Assembly (NCBI RefSeq): GCF_900156175.1
Contig: NZ_FTMV01000002.1
Coordinates: forward strand, 310,001-374,000
Direction: 5' to 3'
DNA: 64,000 bases
Source: Janthinobacterium sp. TND4EL3
GTDB lineage: Bacteria; Pseudomonadota; Gammaproteobacteria; Burkholderiales; Burkholderiaceae_D
This document shows, in pieces, positions 18,113 to 28,228 of this stretch (its first letter is position 1; the number at the start of each line of letters is the position of its first letter). The notes under the pieces were generated by a model. That model was not told the origin of the DNA, searched no databases, and saw nothing but the letters and a program-made list of their open reading frames with translations. Made by a program: the position numbers and the translations under genes.

Positions 18113-18437
18113 ATCCGGATTCTTTTCCTCTTGAATTATCCATAAGTGTATGAAAAATATAGGCTAAGTGTGGTTTTGCATGGCGTGCTATTTAGATAAA
18201 CCCCTCTAGAACGCGCGTTTTTTTCATGAAAAGGGGTGAATTCTCTCGTTGCCTCAAGAAAACTTTCCAACGTAAAACCTTTTCTCTGTAGCATGGTTTT
18301 ACTCACTGGTCACACGCCATGACGCCCAAGGCGATGGCGGCGCGAAAAAAACGGACCCGGCCTTTTACGGCCGGTGAGCCATCGACTGCGAGTCCCATTC
18401 CACGATTAATGTTCACCGCTACGGGTATTTAATTACT
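18113..18437 (+). promoter_or_regulatory. Structured 325-base leader upstream of the porin/MCP operon
   Basis: No gene lies here. Several inverted repeats do. ACCCCT (18200-18205) pairs with AGGGGT (18232-18237). GTAAAACC (18272-18279) pairs with GGTTTTAC (18295-18302). CGATGGC (18332-18338) pairs with GCCATCG (18378-18384) around an inner hairpin CCGGCC-TTTTAC-GGCCGG (18357-18374). GACT-GCG-AGTC lies at 18384-18394. The last set could form a compact RNA domain. It lacks the conserved strings of the c-di-GMP-I or fluoride riboswitches as I know them, so I leave it unassigned. Confidence 0.45.
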
Positions 18438-19700
18438 ATGAATAAACACGTCCTGATTTTCCTGCTGGCCATGCCCCTGGCCGTCAGCCATGCCTACGCC
18501 GAAGAGACCGCTGGCCCCGCCGTCAAGATCAGCGGTTACGGAACGGCCGCCCTGACCATGGCCGATACCGACAGCGCGCAGTTCGCGCGCCCGAACCAGG
18601 CTGCCGGCGCGGGCCGCACCGCCCGCACGGGCGTCGATTCCAACCTGGGCTTGCAGGCCAATGTCACCGTCACCCCGTGGCTGTCGGCTACCGTGCAGGG
18701 CCTGGCGCGCAAGGATGGCGAGGATGATGTCGGCGCCGAACTGGCCTGGGCCTTCGCCAAGGCCAAGGTGTCGGACAGCTTCAGCGTGCGCGTCGGCCGT
18801 ATGGGTCTGCCTGTCTTCATGATTTCCGATTACCGCAACGTCGGCTATGCCAACACCATGCTGCGCCCACCAGGCGAAATGTATTCGCAGGTGCCGCTGA
18901 ACAGCATCGACGGCATCGACGGCACCTACCAGTTCAGCGCGGGCGATACCAGCATCACCACGCAGCTGGCGCTGGGTCGTACCAAGGCCACCCTGGCTAC
19001 GGGGCCCGCTTCGACCGTGCAGGTGGAAGGCAAGTCTATCGTCGCCCTCAACGTGGTGGCCGAACATGGCCCCGTCACCGTGCGCCTCGGCCGTGCCGAG
19101 ACCAGGCTGACGATCAACGATTCGCCGAGCCTGAACACGCTGATGGGCGGCTTGCGCGCGGCCGGCAGCGGCTACCGGATCGCCCAGTTGGGCGTCCTGG
19201 CCGATGCGCTGGAAGTCAAGAACAAGAAGGCGTCGTTCACTTCCGTGGGCCTGGGGCTGGACTGGAACAACGTGCTGCTGCAGTCCGAATATGCGAAGCG
19301 CAAGACGGACAGCTATGTCAGCGACAGCACCTCGTGGTACGTGATGGGCGGCTACCGCATCGGCGCCTTCCTGCCCTACTACAGCCACGCCAGCCTGAAG
19401 GCCGATGGCCGCGTGAACAACACCGTGCCCGCATCCTGCCCTGCCGGCTATCCGGCCGCCTGCACACCGACCCTGCGCGCCCTGTCGGCCGGCGTCGAGA
19501 CCCTGGCCACCATGCGCAACCAGCTCGAGCAATCGACGGACAGCATAGGCGTGCGCTGGGACTTCCACCGTTCGGCTGCCCTGAAGGTGCAGATCGACCG
19601 CATCAAGCCGAAGAATGGACCGGGTCTGTTCGTGCAAGCCACGCCGGGCTTCCATGGTCCCGTCACGGTGGCTGCCGCCGCCATCGATTTCGTTTTCTGA
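18438..19700 (+). CDS. Porin-like outer-membrane beta-barrel protein
   Basis: This 420-residue exported protein has a clear signal peptide (MNKHVLIFLLAMPLAVSHAYA). Alternating beta-strand-like segments follow, beginning VKISGYGTAALTM, and the C-terminus ends in the aromatic AAAIDFVF typical of beta-barrels. A periplasmic binding-like gene and a chemoreceptor follow closely, so it may serve as their uptake pore. No strong ribosome site is visible before the ATG, which follows TTTAATTACT. The substrate is unknown. Confidence 0.7.
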   Translation: MNKHVLIFLLAMPLAVSHAYAEETAGPAVKISGYGTAALTMADTDSAQFARPNQAAGAGRTARTGVDSNLGLQANVTVTPWLSATVQGLARKDGEDDVGAELAWAFAKAKVSDSFSVRVGRMGLPVFMISDYRNVGYANTMLRPPGEMYSQVPLNSIDGIDGTYQFSAGDTSITTQLALGRTKATLATGPASTVQVEGKSIVALNVVAEHGPVTVRLGRAETRLTINDSPSLNTLMGGLRAAGSGYRIAQLGVLADALEVKNKKASFTSVGLGLDWNNVLLQSEYAKRKTDSYVSDSTSWYVMGGYRIGAFLPYYSHASLKADGRVNNTVPASCPAGYPAACTPTLRALSAGVETLATMRNQLEQSTDSIGVRWDFHRSAALKVQIDRIKPKNGPGLFVQATPGFHGPVTVAAAAIDFVF

Positions 19701-19710
19701 GGAGCGCCGC

Positions 19711-20115
19711 ATGAAACCCTACATTATTGCGGCTGCCTTGCTGGCGCTGTCGACCTGTGTTCCCGCCATTGCCGAAGTGGTCGTGGTGGTCAATCCAAAA
19801 AGCGCTGCGGGCGCGATGACGAATGAACAGGTGGCGCAATTCTTCCTCGGTAAATCGACGGCCATGACGCCGATCGACCAGCCGGAAAGTGCCCCCGTGC
19901 GCGCCGAGTTCTACAAGAAGGTGACGGACAAGGAACCGTCGCAAGCGAAGGCCCTGTGGTCCAAGCTGGTTTTCACGGGCAAGGCCACCTTGCCGAAGGA
20001 AGTGGCCAATAGCGCCGACGTGAAGAAGGCCGTGGCGGCCGATCCGAAAGCCATCGGCTATATCGAAAAGAGTGCCGTCGACGGCACCGTCAAAGTGGTG
20101 CTGACGGCGCCATAA
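19711..20115 (+). CDS. Small periplasmic protein of the phosphate-binding (PstS-like) type
   Basis: This 134-residue protein has a signal peptide (to about AIA, residue 21) and then [26 protein letters not shown], a start common in short PstS-like phosphate ABC binding proteins. It is far shorter than PstS itself and probably covers only one lobe. The gene sits ten bases after the porin-like gene with GGAGCG as ribosome site. It may present a ligand to the chemoreceptor encoded next, but this is inference. Confidence 0.65.
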   Translation: MKPYIIAAALLALSTCVPAIAEVVVVVNPKSAAGAMTNEQVAQFFLGKSTAMTPIDQPESAPVRAEFYKKVTDKEPSQAKALWSKLVFTGKATLPKEVANSADVKKAVAADPKAIGYIEKSAVDGTVKVVLTAP

Positions 20116-20176
20116 AGCCGATTCGGGCTGCGCGCCATGCGGCGGCCCGATAATTCATCAACATCAGGAGACAGCA

Positions 20177-21745
20177 ATGAGCATCAAACGCAAGATATGG
20201 GCGCTGCCTGTCGTCTCGGCCGTGATTTTCGGGCTGGGGCTGGCCGTCAGCGCCTATCTGTCGACGGCCGCGCTCAATTCCATCCACGCCACCGAAAGCG
20301 CCGACTATCCCGTGCTTGACATGGCCAAGTCGCTGACCCTGGACGTGGCCGCCGTCGGCGACGCCCTCCGCGATGCCGTCAGCGAAGGCGACAAGGAACG
20401 CATCGGACAAGTCGGCGGCCAGGCCACCAAGCTGCGCGCCAGGCTGGGCGACTTTGCGGCGATCCCCGGGCAGCGCGAACAGGGTCAGCGGCTGGCCAGG
20501 GAATTCGATGCCTACTATGCGCCGGCCCTGAGCGCGGCGCGCATCATGCTGGAAATGGAAGAGGGCGACCCGCAAGCGACCGTGGCGCGCATGCAGGGGG
20601 CGCTGGCGGTACTCAATGCCGACCTGGCAAAGACCAATGAACAGGCGCAAGCGCAGTTCAAGCAGGGCATAGAACGCAGCGCGGCCAATGTGCGCAATGC
20701 GCTCAATACCAGCATCGCCGTGGCGCTGGCCGTCATCGTCTGCCTGGTGGCCGTGTCGCACTTCGTCGTGCGCGCCATCTGGCAGCAGCTGGGCGGCGAA
20801 CCCGAATATGCGCGCCAGATCGCGCGCGCCGTGGCCGATGGCGATCTCTCGATGCACATCGAGACCGAAGCAGGCGACCAGGCAAGCCTGCTGGCGGCGC
20901 TGAAGGACATGCGCGCCAAGCTTGGCGGCATGGTCTCCGATATCAAGTCGTCGGCCGAAACCATCCAGGTTGCCAGTGCCGAAATCGCCCAGGGCAATGC
21001 GGACCTGGCCGCGCGCACGGAATCGCAGGCGGGAAGCCTGGATCAGACGGCGCGCAGCATGGACAGCCTCACAAGTACCGTGCGCGACAACGCCGCCAAC
21101 GCGGGCCAGGCGCATGAACTGGTGGTGTCGGCCTCCTCCGTTGCCGTGAAGGGCGGGCAGGTGGTCAGCCAGGTGGTGACCACCATGGGAGAGATCAACG
21201 ATGCATCGAAACGCATCGTCGACATTATCGGTGTCATCGACGGTATCGCCTTCCAGACGAACATTCTGGCCTTGAATGCAGCCGTGGAAGCGGCACGCGC
21301 CGGTGAACAAGGGCGTGGCTTTGCCGTGGTGGCATCTGAAGTGCGCAACCTGGCGCAGCGCAGTGCGGCAGCGGCGCGCGAGATCAAACAATTGATCGGC
21401 GATTCGGTAGCCAAGGTGAATATCGGTTCGAAGCTGGTTGACGAAGCGGGTCTGACCATGGGCCAGATCGTCGATTCCGTGAAAAAAGTGGCCGACATCA
21501 TGGCCGAGATCAGCGCCGCCAGCCAGGCACAAAGCGCCGGCATCGGCGACATCGGCGTGGCTATCGGCAGCATGGATCAAATGACGCAGCAAAATTCCGC
21601 GCTGGTGGAAGAAGCGTCGGCGGCGGCCGAATCGTTGCAGGAACAGGCCGTGCAACTGGGTACGGCGCTGGCCGTGTTCAAGCTGGCGCAGGGCGGTTTG
21701 TCCAGCATGCCCGTGCCACGGCGGTTGGCGTTGGCGAAGACGTAG
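20177..21745 (+). CDS. Methyl-accepting chemotaxis protein
   Basis: This 522-residue chemoreceptor has an N-terminal membrane helix (about residues 9-32), a helical periplasmic sensing region of roughly 150 residues, a second membrane helix (about 180-200), a HAMP region and the cytoplasmic signalling hairpin. The conserved tip reads [20 protein letters not shown] and is followed by [18 protein letters not shown]. It would report ligand occupancy to CheW/CheA. AGGAGA precedes the ATG. It is the third gene of a porin/binding-protein/receptor set. Confidence 0.95.
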   Translation: MSIKRKIWALPVVSAVIFGLGLAVSAYLSTAALNSIHATESADYPVLDMAKSLTLDVAAVGDALRDAVSEGDKERIGQVGGQATKLRARLGDFAAIPGQREQGQRLAREFDAYYAPALSAARIMLEMEEGDPQATVARMQGALAVLNADLAKTNEQAQAQFKQGIERSAANVRNALNTSIAVALAVIVCLVAVSHFVVRAIWQQLGGEPEYARQIARAVADGDLSMHIETEAGDQASLLAALKDMRAKLGGMVSDIKSSAETIQVASAEIAQGNADLAARTESQAGSLDQTARSMDSLTSTVRDNAANAGQAHELVVSASSVAVKGGQVVSQVVTTMGEINDASKRIVDIIGVIDGIAFQTNILALNAAVEAARAGEQGRGFAVVASEVRNLAQRSAAAAREIKQLIGDSVAKVNIGSKLVDEAGLTMGQIVDSVKKVADIMAEISAASQAQSAGIGDIGVAIGSMDQMTQQNSALVEEASAAAESLQEQAVQLGTALAVFKLAQGGLSSMPVPRRLALAKT

Positions 21746-21771
21746 GTTGGATTAGCGCAGCGTAATCCAAC
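21746..21771. repeat. REP-like inverted repeat after the chemoreceptor gene
   Basis: GTTGGATTA (21746-21754) and TAATCCAAC (21763-21771) are a perfect 9-bp pair with an eight-base loop. The element begins on the MCP stop codon and sits between convergent genes. It is related to the 15917-15952 element and may also protect or end transcripts from either side. Confidence 0.65.
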
Positions 21772-21785
21772 ACAGGAGCACCGGC

Positions 21786-23015
21786 TTACGCGCGCAAGCC
21801 GAACGGATCGTCGATGCTGTGCGCCGGCTGCGTGAACCAGCGCGGACCGTTTTCCGTCATGTAAAAATGGTCTTCGTGGCGGATGCCGAATTCGCCGGGG
21901 ATGCAGATCATCGGCTCGTTCGAGAAGCACATGCCGACGTCGAGCGGCGTCGTGTCGTTGCCCACCAGGTAAGGCCATTCGTGGATATCGAGGCCGATGC
22001 CGTGGCCCGTGCGGTGCGGCAGGCCGGGCAGCTTGTAGCCGGGGCCAAAGCCGTCCGCTTCCAGCGAGACGCGGGCTGCGCGGTCCACGTCGCCGCACGG
22101 TACGCCCAGTTGGGCGGCGGCGAATGCGGCTGCCTGGGCCGCCTTTTCGCTGTTCCACACGCTGCGCTGGCGCGCGCTGATGGCACCAAACACATAGGTG
22201 CGCGTGATGTCGGAGATGTAGTTCATCACCTGGCAACCCGTGTCGATCAGCACCGTGTCGCCCGCCTTCAGGGTCTGCACGTAATTCACGCCGTGCGGAT
22301 AGGCGGTCGCCTCGCCGAACAGCACGATGCAGAAGTACGAGCGGGGCGCGCCTACCTTGCGGTGCGCGCGCTGGATGAATTCTTCCACTTCCACCGTCGT
22401 GATGCCTTCGTACAGCATGCTGGCCGTGGCCACGTGCACGGCCAGGGTCATGTCCATCACGCGCTGCATCAGGGCGATTTCTGCCTCGGACTTGCGGCTG
22501 CGGCAGTACGCCGTGACGGCGCGCGCGTTTTCCAGCGCGTAGCCGGGCGCCAGCGGTTTGATGCCATCGTAGATGAAGAAGGCGGCGCTTTCGCAGATGC
22601 CCACGCGCGGCGGCGCAGCCGCATCCTGGGCTATCCCCATGCGCGCCAGCACGTCGACGAACAGCTGGTACGGGCTTTCATGCTCTTCCCAACAATTGAC
22701 CTTGCCTGCGATGAGCATGAAACCCGTCAGGGTGCTTTCCTCGAAGGCGGGCGCAATGTACTCGATGTCGCCGCTGGCCGGCAGGATGGCGCCCACCATG
22801 CGTTCGCTGGCATACCATTTGGTGCCCGTGAAATAGGTGAGGTTGGCGCCCGCGTTCAGGTAGATGGCGGCGAGGCCCTGTGCGCGCATGAAGTCCTGCG
22901 CCTTGGCGATGCGTTGCGCATGTTCGTCCTTGCCGATGGCGACCATGCCGTCCGTCATGTCCGACAGCGATGCCAATGCCTGTTCGATGGAAGTGCCACC
23001 TATGCCTATGCTCAT
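21786..23015 (-). CDS. M24-family metallopeptidase (Xaa-Pro dipeptidase / creatinase fold)
   Basis: This 409-residue protein has an N-terminal creatinase-like domain and a C-terminal pita-bread domain. Metal ligands are visible in GDTVLIDTGCQ and YISDITRTYVFG (two Asp), HRTGHGIGLDIHE (His) and the GIRHEDHFY region (Glu). The start at 23015 follows an AGGAG. A longer frame to 23174 lacks family sequence. It probably cleaves small peptides or amino-acid derivatives in the cytoplasm. The substrate is not evident, and DoeA-like ectoine hydrolases share this fold. Confidence 0.88.
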   Translation of the reverse strand: MSIGIGGTSIEQALASLSDMTDGMVAIGKDEHAQRIAKAQDFMRAQGLAAIYLNAGANLTYFTGTKWYASERMVGAILPASGDIEYIAPAFEESTLTGFMLIAGKVNCWEEHESPYQLFVDVLARMGIAQDAAAPPRVGICESAAFFIYDGIKPLAPGYALENARAVTAYCRSRKSEAEIALMQRVMDMTLAVHVATASMLYEGITTVEVEEFIQRAHRKVGAPRSYFCIVLFGEATAYPHGVNYVQTLKAGDTVLIDTGCQVMNYISDITRTYVFGAISARQRSVWNSEKAAQAAAFAAAQLGVPCGDVDRAARVSLEADGFGPGYKLPGLPHRTGHGIGLDIHEWPYLVGNDTTPLDVGMCFSNEPMICIPGEFGIRHEDHFYMTENGPRWFTQPAHSIDDPFGLRA

Positions 23016-23130
23016 GCCTGCTCCTTTGCTCGAATGCTGAATGGGGAATGCGGGCATGATATCAGTTCGCGCCTTTCGGGTTGAGCCCGGGCGCTGCCTT
23101 TTCTGGATTGTCGAAAATCGTCGCGCAATG

Positions 23131-23163
23131 AAAAACGCCCCGCTGCATCGCTGCAGCGGGGCG
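23131..23163 (-). terminator. Rho-independent terminator of argH
   Basis: CGCCCCGCTGCA (23136-23147) and TGCAGCGGGGCG (23152-23163) form a perfect 12-bp stem. On the minus strand it is followed by TTTTT (complement of 23131-23135). It lies 20 bases past the argH stop. Confidence 0.92.
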
Positions 23164-23183
23164 CTTGAGCGCACAAGCGCGGT

Positions 23184-24581
23184 TTATTTTTCCAGCTGCG
23201 TACGCACGCGGGCGATCGCTTCGCGTACCTGGCGTGGCGCGGTGCCGCCCACGTGGTCGCGCGCGGCAACGGAGCCTTCCAGCGTCAGCACCTCGAATAC
23301 GTCTTCGCCGGTCAGCGGCGAGAAGGCGCGCAGCTGCTCCAGCGACAGGTCGGCCAGGTCGCAACCGGCGTCGACGCAGGCGCGTACGGCCAGGGCCACC
23401 GCTTCATGGGCGTCGCGGAATGGCAAGCCTTTCTTGACCAGATAGTCGGCCAGGTCGGTCGCCGTGGCGTAGCCTTGCAGGGCCGCTGCGCGCATCGCTT
23501 CCGGTTTCACCGTGATGCCGCCGGCCATGTCGGCGAAGATGCGCAAGGTGTCGATGACGGTGTCGACCGTGTCGAACAGCGGTTCCTTGTCTTCCTGGTT
23601 GTCCTTGTTGTAGGCCAGCGGCTGGCCTTTCATCAGGGTCAAGAGGCCAATCAGGTGGCCATACACGCGGCCCGTCTTGCCACGCGCCAGTTCCGGCACG
23701 TCGGGGTTCTTCTTTTGCGGCATGATCGACGAGCCGGTGCAGAAGCGGTCGGCGATGTCGATGAAGCCGATGCGCGGGCTCATCCAGATTACCAGTTCTT
23801 CGGCCATGCGCGACACGTGCATCATCAGCACGGCGGAGGCGGCGCAAAATTCGATGGCGAAATCGCGGTCCGAGACGGCGTCGAGCGAGTTGTGGCACAC
23901 GTCGTCAAAGCCCAGCGTTTTTGCCACGCGCAGGCGGTCGATGGGGAAGGTGGTGCCGGCCAGGGCGGCGGCGCCCAGCGGCAGGCGGTTGACGCGCTTG
24001 CGGCAGTCGGCCATGCGCTCGGCGTCGCGGCCGAACATTTCGACATACGCCAGCATGTGGTGGCCGAAGGTGATCGGCTGGGCCACCTGCATGTGGGTGA
24101 AGCCCGGCATGATGGTGTCGGCATGCTGCTCGGCCAGGTCCGTCAGCGCGCTGCGCAACGTCGCCAGCAGGGCGCTAATGTCGTCGATGGCGGAACGCAC
24201 GTACAGGCGGATGTCGGTGGCCACCTGGTCGTTGCGCGAACGGCCCGTGTGCAGGCGCTTGCCCGCATCGCCTACCAGTTCGGTCAGGCGCTTTTCGATA
24301 TTCAGGTGGACATCTTCCAGGTCCAGCAGCCATTCGAACTGGCCGGCGGCGATTTCCTGCGAGATTTGCGCCATGCCGCGCTGGATTTCCGCGTAGTCGG
24401 CCGGGCTGATGATGGCTTGCGCATGCAGCATTTCCGCATGGGCCAGCGAACCTTCAATGTCGAACAGCGCCAGGCGCTTGTCAAAAAATACAGAAGCTGT
24501 GTAGCGCTTGACGAGGTCCGAGACCGGTTCGGAAAACCGGGCCGACCAGGCTTCGCCCTTTTTGGAGAATTGATCAGTCAT
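23184..24581 (-). CDS. argH: Argininosuccinate lyase
   Basis: ArgH splits argininosuccinate into arginine and fumarate, the last step of arginine synthesis. The superfamily signature [16 protein letters not shown] is intact and [13 protein letters not shown] is the ArgH-specific region. At 465 residues it has the usual size. It stands alone with its own terminator. A link with the cyanophycin-like locus 1 kb away, which would release arginine, is possible but not supported by shared transcription. Confidence 0.97.
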   Translation of the reverse strand: MTDQFSKKGEAWSARFSEPVSDLVKRYTASVFFDKRLALFDIEGSLAHAEMLHAQAIISPADYAEIQRGMAQISQEIAAGQFEWLLDLEDVHLNIEKRLTELVGDAGKRLHTGRSRNDQVATDIRLYVRSAIDDISALLATLRSALTDLAEQHADTIMPGFTHMQVAQPITFGHHMLAYVEMFGRDAERMADCRKRVNRLPLGAAALAGTTFPIDRLRVAKTLGFDDVCHNSLDAVSDRDFAIEFCAASAVLMMHVSRMAEELVIWMSPRIGFIDIADRFCTGSSIMPQKKNPDVPELARGKTGRVYGHLIGLLTLMKGQPLAYNKDNQEDKEPLFDTVDTVIDTLRIFADMAGGITVKPEAMRAAALQGYATATDLADYLVKKGLPFRDAHEAVALAVRACVDAGCDLADLSLEQLRAFSPLTGEDVFEVLTLEGSVAARDHVGGTAPRQVREAIARVRTQLEK

Positions 24582-24846
24582 GAAAGAAGTCCTTTAGTGT
24601 AAGGCGATTATAAACAAGGTTGGCCTGCGGTAGGGCTTTTAGGGGCTTGCACGGCGCTGAAATGGCCAGGAATGGGGCTGGCAAGCCTCAAATGCCCCGC
24701 CGATGGCCTGTCGCGCGTTTCATCCGGGCTTTTTGTATTCTGTCCCGCGAATCGTGCGTTTGGTCGCAATCCGATGGCAGTTCAGGGGGGATCGGCCTAC
24801 AGTTCAATCATCGCAGCACACAACCAGCCACTCAAAGGACACCATC
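24582..24846. other. Spacer between argH and a small gene
   Basis: This 265-base divergent region must hold the argH promoter and that of the small protein gene. AAAGGACACC precedes the ATG at 24847. I see no convincing operator or hairpin. Short plus-strand frames here have no family character. Confidence 0.4.
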
Positions 24847-25044
24847 ATGAACATCGCTAAAAACATGGAAGCCATCTTCGTTGCCATCATCGCCGTCGCC
24901 GCCGCCACCAGCCTGGCCACCGCCGCCGTGCCGAAGTTCCGCGCCGCGCCCGCCCCCATCGTCGCCAGCGCCGATCAAGCCACCATGCACACCGTGTACG
25001 TCAGCGCCAAGCGCTTGAGCGCCGAAGAGAAAGCCGCCCTGTAA
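24847..25044 (+). CDS. 65-residue exported or membrane microprotein, unknown function
   Basis: The protein reads MNIAKNMEAIFVAIIAVAAA and so on to VSAKRLSAEEKAAL. Residues 8-27 are strongly hydrophobic and end near TAAVPK, so they could be a cleaved signal or a single anchor. The remaining 35 residues are polar. AAAGG lies at a suitable distance before the ATG. I do not recognise a family with a known role. Longer in-frame starts at 24703 have no ribosome site. Confidence 0.6.
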   Translation: MNIAKNMEAIFVAIIAVAAATSLATAAVPKFRAAPAPIVASADQATMHTVYVSAKRLSAEEKAAL

Positions 25045-25210
25045 GCGCGGCAATGGCATTGCCGGCAGTACAAGAAGCATCGGCAGCAAACAGCAACACC
25101 GCATCACGGACAGGCAGAACGGGCGGCGCCCCCGGTTCTATCCAGCCCTGGTGACAGCCGCAGCAAAAAGGCCGATGATCGTGTTTTTCAACGATAGCAG
25201 GGCCAGCGCG

Positions 25211-25636
25211 ATGTCACATTTGATGATCAGCACCGACAAGGCGGAACTCGACGTTCCAGCCATTCACCATTTTCTCAGCACGCAATCGACATGGGCCATT
25301 GGCATCCCGCTGGCTACCGTACAGCGCGCGATCGACCATTCGCTCTGCTTTGGCGGCACGCTGGACGGCCGTCAGGTGGCGTTCGCCCGCGTGGTCACCG
25401 ACTACGCCACGTTTGCCTATCTGGTCGACGTGTATGTGCTGGAAGAATACCGCGGCCGCGGCTACAGCCAGCGCCTGATGGAGGCCGTGATGGCGCATCC
25501 CGGCTTGCAGGGCTTGCGCCGTTTCATGCTGGCCACCAGCACGGCGCATGATTTGTATGCGCGCTACGGCTTTACGGCGCCGCTCAGGCCGGAGACGCTG
25601 ATGGAGCGGTATGTGCCGGGCATCTACCAGCGTTGA
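25211..25636 (+). CDS. GNAT-family N-acetyltransferase
   Basis: The acetyl-CoA-binding motif is VYVLEEYRGRGYSQRLMEAV, followed by LATSTAHDLYARYGF, the usual C-terminal strand and helix of small GNAT enzymes. From the ATG at 25211 it has 141 residues. Starts at 25151 or 25175 would add up to 20 residues and cannot be ruled out, because no start has a strong ribosome site. The substrate is unknown. Confidence 0.85.
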   Translation: MSHLMISTDKAELDVPAIHHFLSTQSTWAIGIPLATVQRAIDHSLCFGGTLDGRQVAFARVVTDYATFAYLVDVYVLEEYRGRGYSQRLMEAVMAHPGLQGLRRFMLATSTAHDLYARYGFTAPLRPETLMERYVPGIYQR

Positions 25637-25660
25637 TTGTTTGAGCCGCCTGGCTGGCGC

Positions 25661-27067
25661 TCACTGCCAGTGCATCAGGCAGGGCGGAATCAAGAGCAGC
25701 AGCGCGAGCACCAGGTAGATCAACTGCAGCGGGATCATCCACTTGGCCCAGGTAATCCACGGCACGCGCGCCAGCGCCAGCACGCCGACGGTGATGCCGG
25801 AGGTGGGGATCATCGGCGTGGTGAATTCACCGAACTGGAAGGCCAGGATGGCCGTCTGGCGCGTCACGCCCACCAGGTCGGCCAGCGGCGCCATGATGGG
25901 CATGGTCAGCGCCGCCTGGCCGCTGCCCGAATGGATGAAGAAGTTGATCACCGACTGCATGAAGAACATTTTTTGCGCGGCGAAGACGGGGCTTGACGAC
26001 GCCACCAGGGGCGTCAATGCATGCAGTATGGTGTCGATGATCTGCGCATCGCGCGCCAGGATCATGGTGCCGCGCGCCAGCGCGATGACCAGCGCCACGC
26101 TGACCATGTCGCGCGCGCCCTGCACGAAGGACGCGACCAGGCTGTCCATGTCGAGCCGGCCGACCAGGCCGACGATGATGGCCATCACCAGGAACAGGGC
26201 GGCGATTTCATCGATGAACCAATCATACTTGACGACGCCGACGACCATCGTCAGCAAGGTCGCCATGAAGATCCACAGCACGGCGCGGTGCGTGCGCGTC
26301 ATGCCGGCAAAGCTGTCCAGGTCCATCGAATGTTCGCTGCGCTTTTCGATGTCGAGCAGGTAGGTCGGGCTTTTTTCCGGATGGCGCTTGATGCGCGCCG
26401 CGTACCACATCAAGAACACGATGCTGACCGCCGTGGCGATGGCCCACACGATCAGGCGGTAGCCGATGCCGGAAAAGATCGGCACCCCGGCGATGCCCTG
26501 CGCGATGCCGACGTTGAACGGATTTAAAAAGGCGGCGGAAAAGCCCACCTGCGAGCCGATGAAGGGAATCGACACGCCCGTGATGGTGTCATAGCCCAGG
26601 GCCAGTGCCAGCGGCACGAAGATCAGGATGAAGGGAATGGCTTCTTCGTTCATGCCGAAGGTGGCGCCGCCCAGCGAAAACATGGTGAAAAAGACGGGGA
26701 TGATGGCGGCGCGCACGAAGCGCGAACTGGTATGGGCCTTGGCGATGGCCTTGATCAGCGAATCGAAGGCTTCCGTCTTTTGCAGCACGGCGAAGGCGCC
26801 GCCGACGATCAGCACGAAGCCGATGATCAGGCTGGCGTCGACGAAGCCCTTGATGGGCGCCATCATCAGTGCGGCCAGCCCCTGCGGCTTGTTGGCTACG
26901 TAATGAAACGTGCCGGGGATGATCAACTGCTTGCCGTTGACCAGCTGGGTGTCGAATTTCCCGCCCGGCACCAGCCAGGTCGCCAGGGCGATCATGGCCA
27001 GGATGGCGCACAGCAGGACGAAGGTATTGGGGAGCTTGAATGTTCTCATGGCGCTTTTTTGTGACAT
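25661..27067 (-). CDS. YfcC-family integral membrane transporter
   Basis: This 468-residue protein has about a dozen hydrophobic segments and the YfcC/DcuC-type motifs [31 protein letters not shown] and [17 protein letters not shown]. Members carry C4-dicarboxylates, basic amino acids or peptides. Its ATG directly follows the stop of the upstream M14 hydrolase gene (TAAATG), so the two are coupled. In this setting, uptake of beta-Asp-Arg dipeptide, aspartate or arginine is the likely role, by inference. A start at 27049 is possible. Confidence 0.85.
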   Translation of the reverse strand: MSQKSAMRTFKLPNTFVLLCAILAMIALATWLVPGGKFDTQLVNGKQLIIPGTFHYVANKPQGLAALMMAPIKGFVDASLIIGFVLIVGGAFAVLQKTEAFDSLIKAIAKAHTSSRFVRAAIIPVFFTMFSLGGATFGMNEEAIPFILIFVPLALALGYDTITGVSIPFIGSQVGFSAAFLNPFNVGIAQGIAGVPIFSGIGYRLIVWAIATAVSIVFLMWYAARIKRHPEKSPTYLLDIEKRSEHSMDLDSFAGMTRTHRAVLWIFMATLLTMVVGVVKYDWFIDEIAALFLVMAIIVGLVGRLDMDSLVASFVQGARDMVSVALVIALARGTMILARDAQIIDTILHALTPLVASSSPVFAAQKMFFMQSVINFFIHSGSGQAALTMPIMAPLADLVGVTRQTAILAFQFGEFTTPMIPTSGITVGVLALARVPWITWAKWMIPLQLIYLVLALLLLIPPCLMHWQ

Positions 27068-28228
27068 TTATTGGCTCAACAGGCTGCCGCCGCGGAAGGC
27101 GATGCTGCCTGCGACCTTGCCGACGTTCATGCCGCGCAGGACGTGGCGGTGGGCGCTGCGCGCAAAAAAGACACCGGCGACGGTGCAGCGCAAGGTCGTC
27201 GTCTCGCCGCTGACGGGGTCGATCAGGTCGGCCACCGCGTCGCCTGCGGCCAGCACGTCGCCCATTTCCCGCAGGTAGACCAGCACGCCGTGATGCGGCG
27301 CGAGAATCGGTTCCACGCCCGCCAGCGGCGTTGGCGTACATTGCGGCGCGGGCAGGTCGTCGCCGGCGCCGGCGATCTCCAGCACGCCCTCGATGGCGAG
27401 AAAGCGCAGCAGGGCGGCGGCGTCGCGTTCGGCCAGGGCGTAGCTCACCTCCACTTCGCCGCGCAGTTCGACGGTGGTCGACAGGCAGGCGGCGGGAATC
27501 GGATAGCGGCCGCCGAAGTGGTTGTCGAGGTCCCACCACAGGCGGCTGCAGGCTTCGTCGAATGGCTCTTCGCCGGCGGCCAGCTCCAGCAGCACGGCGC
27601 GCGCGCCCAGCAGGGCGGACAGGGGCGCGATCTGCGCCGCCAGCGGCGTGCCCGTATAGATATGCAGGGCCGCCTCGTTGTCGCAATGCAGGTCGAGCAC
27701 GATGTCGGCGTCGATGGCCATGCCCAGCAGGGTTTTTTTCAGCATTTCTGCATCCGTGCCCGGCCGCCAGGCGGCGACGGCGGCGCGCGCATGCGCGCGT
27801 ATCAGCGCCACGTTGGCCTTGGCATCCTGTCCCAGCTGACCATCGAGCGTGGTTTTCAATTCGTCGGCCACGTGGCGGTAGGCGCGGTTGAAGTTGATGC
27901 CGGTGGTCAGGTCGAAGCGGCCGAACGGCGCGCCATGGATGGCTTGCGCCAGGCCGATCGGGTTGGCGGCCGGCACCAGGATGATTTCGCCGTGCACCTT
28001 GCCGGCCGCTTCCAGCGCCAGCAGTTCGCGGCGCAAAAATTGCGACACCAGCATGCCCGGCACCTCGTCCGCGTGCAGCGCCGCCTGGATGTACACCTTC
28101 TTGCCGCTGCGGCTGGTGGCGGCCGCAGTGCCGAAGTGAAAGCTGCTCAATTGGGAGGAGACGCTGGCCTGGGGCGTGGAGATCGGATGCTGTTGTACGT
28201 GCATGATGGGTGCCCCGGAAAGGTGCAT
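27068..28228 (-). CDS. M14 / aspartoacylase-superfamily hydrolase, probable cyanophycin dipeptide hydrolase (CphZ/AotO-like)
   Basis: This zinc hydrolase belongs to the succinylglutamate desuccinylase/aspartoacylase group (386 residues). Zinc ligands are visible in AALHADEVPGM (His, Glu) and DLHCDNEAALHIYTG (His). PAANPIGLAQ and FNRAYR are family substrate-side motifs. CphZ/AotO enzymes of this group split beta-Asp-Arg, the product of cyanophycinase, and a secreted cyanophycinase gene lies 4 kb away in the same locus. The start may be 28228 or an in-frame ATG at 28204. Other acyl-amino-acid substrates remain possible. Confidence 0.75.
   Translation of the reverse strand: MHLSGAPIMHVQQHPISTPQASVSSQLSSFHFGTAAATSRSGKKVYIQAALHADEVPGMLVSQFLRRELLALEAAGKVHGEIILVPAANPIGLAQAIHGAPFGRFDLTTGINFNRAYRHVADELKTTLDGQLGQDAKANVALIRAHARAAVAAWRPGTDAEMLKKTLLGMAIDADIVLDLHCDNEAALHIYTGTPLAAQIAPLSALLGARAVLLELAAGEEPFDEACSRLWWDLDNHFGGRYPIPAACLSTTVELRGEVEVSYALAERDAAALLRFLAIEGVLEIAGAGDDLPAPQCTPTPLAGVEPILAPHHGVLVYLREMGDVLAAGDAVADLIDPVSGETTTLRCTVAGVFFARSAHRHVLRGMNVGKVAGSIAFRGGSLLSQ

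Noticed and set aside
18320..18400. c-di-GMP-I or fluoride riboswitch
   Set aside because: The strings GGTCACACGCC and GGCGATGGC recall these classes, but the conserved GGGCAAA and GACGCAAAG of the first and the pseudoknot partners of the second are missing.
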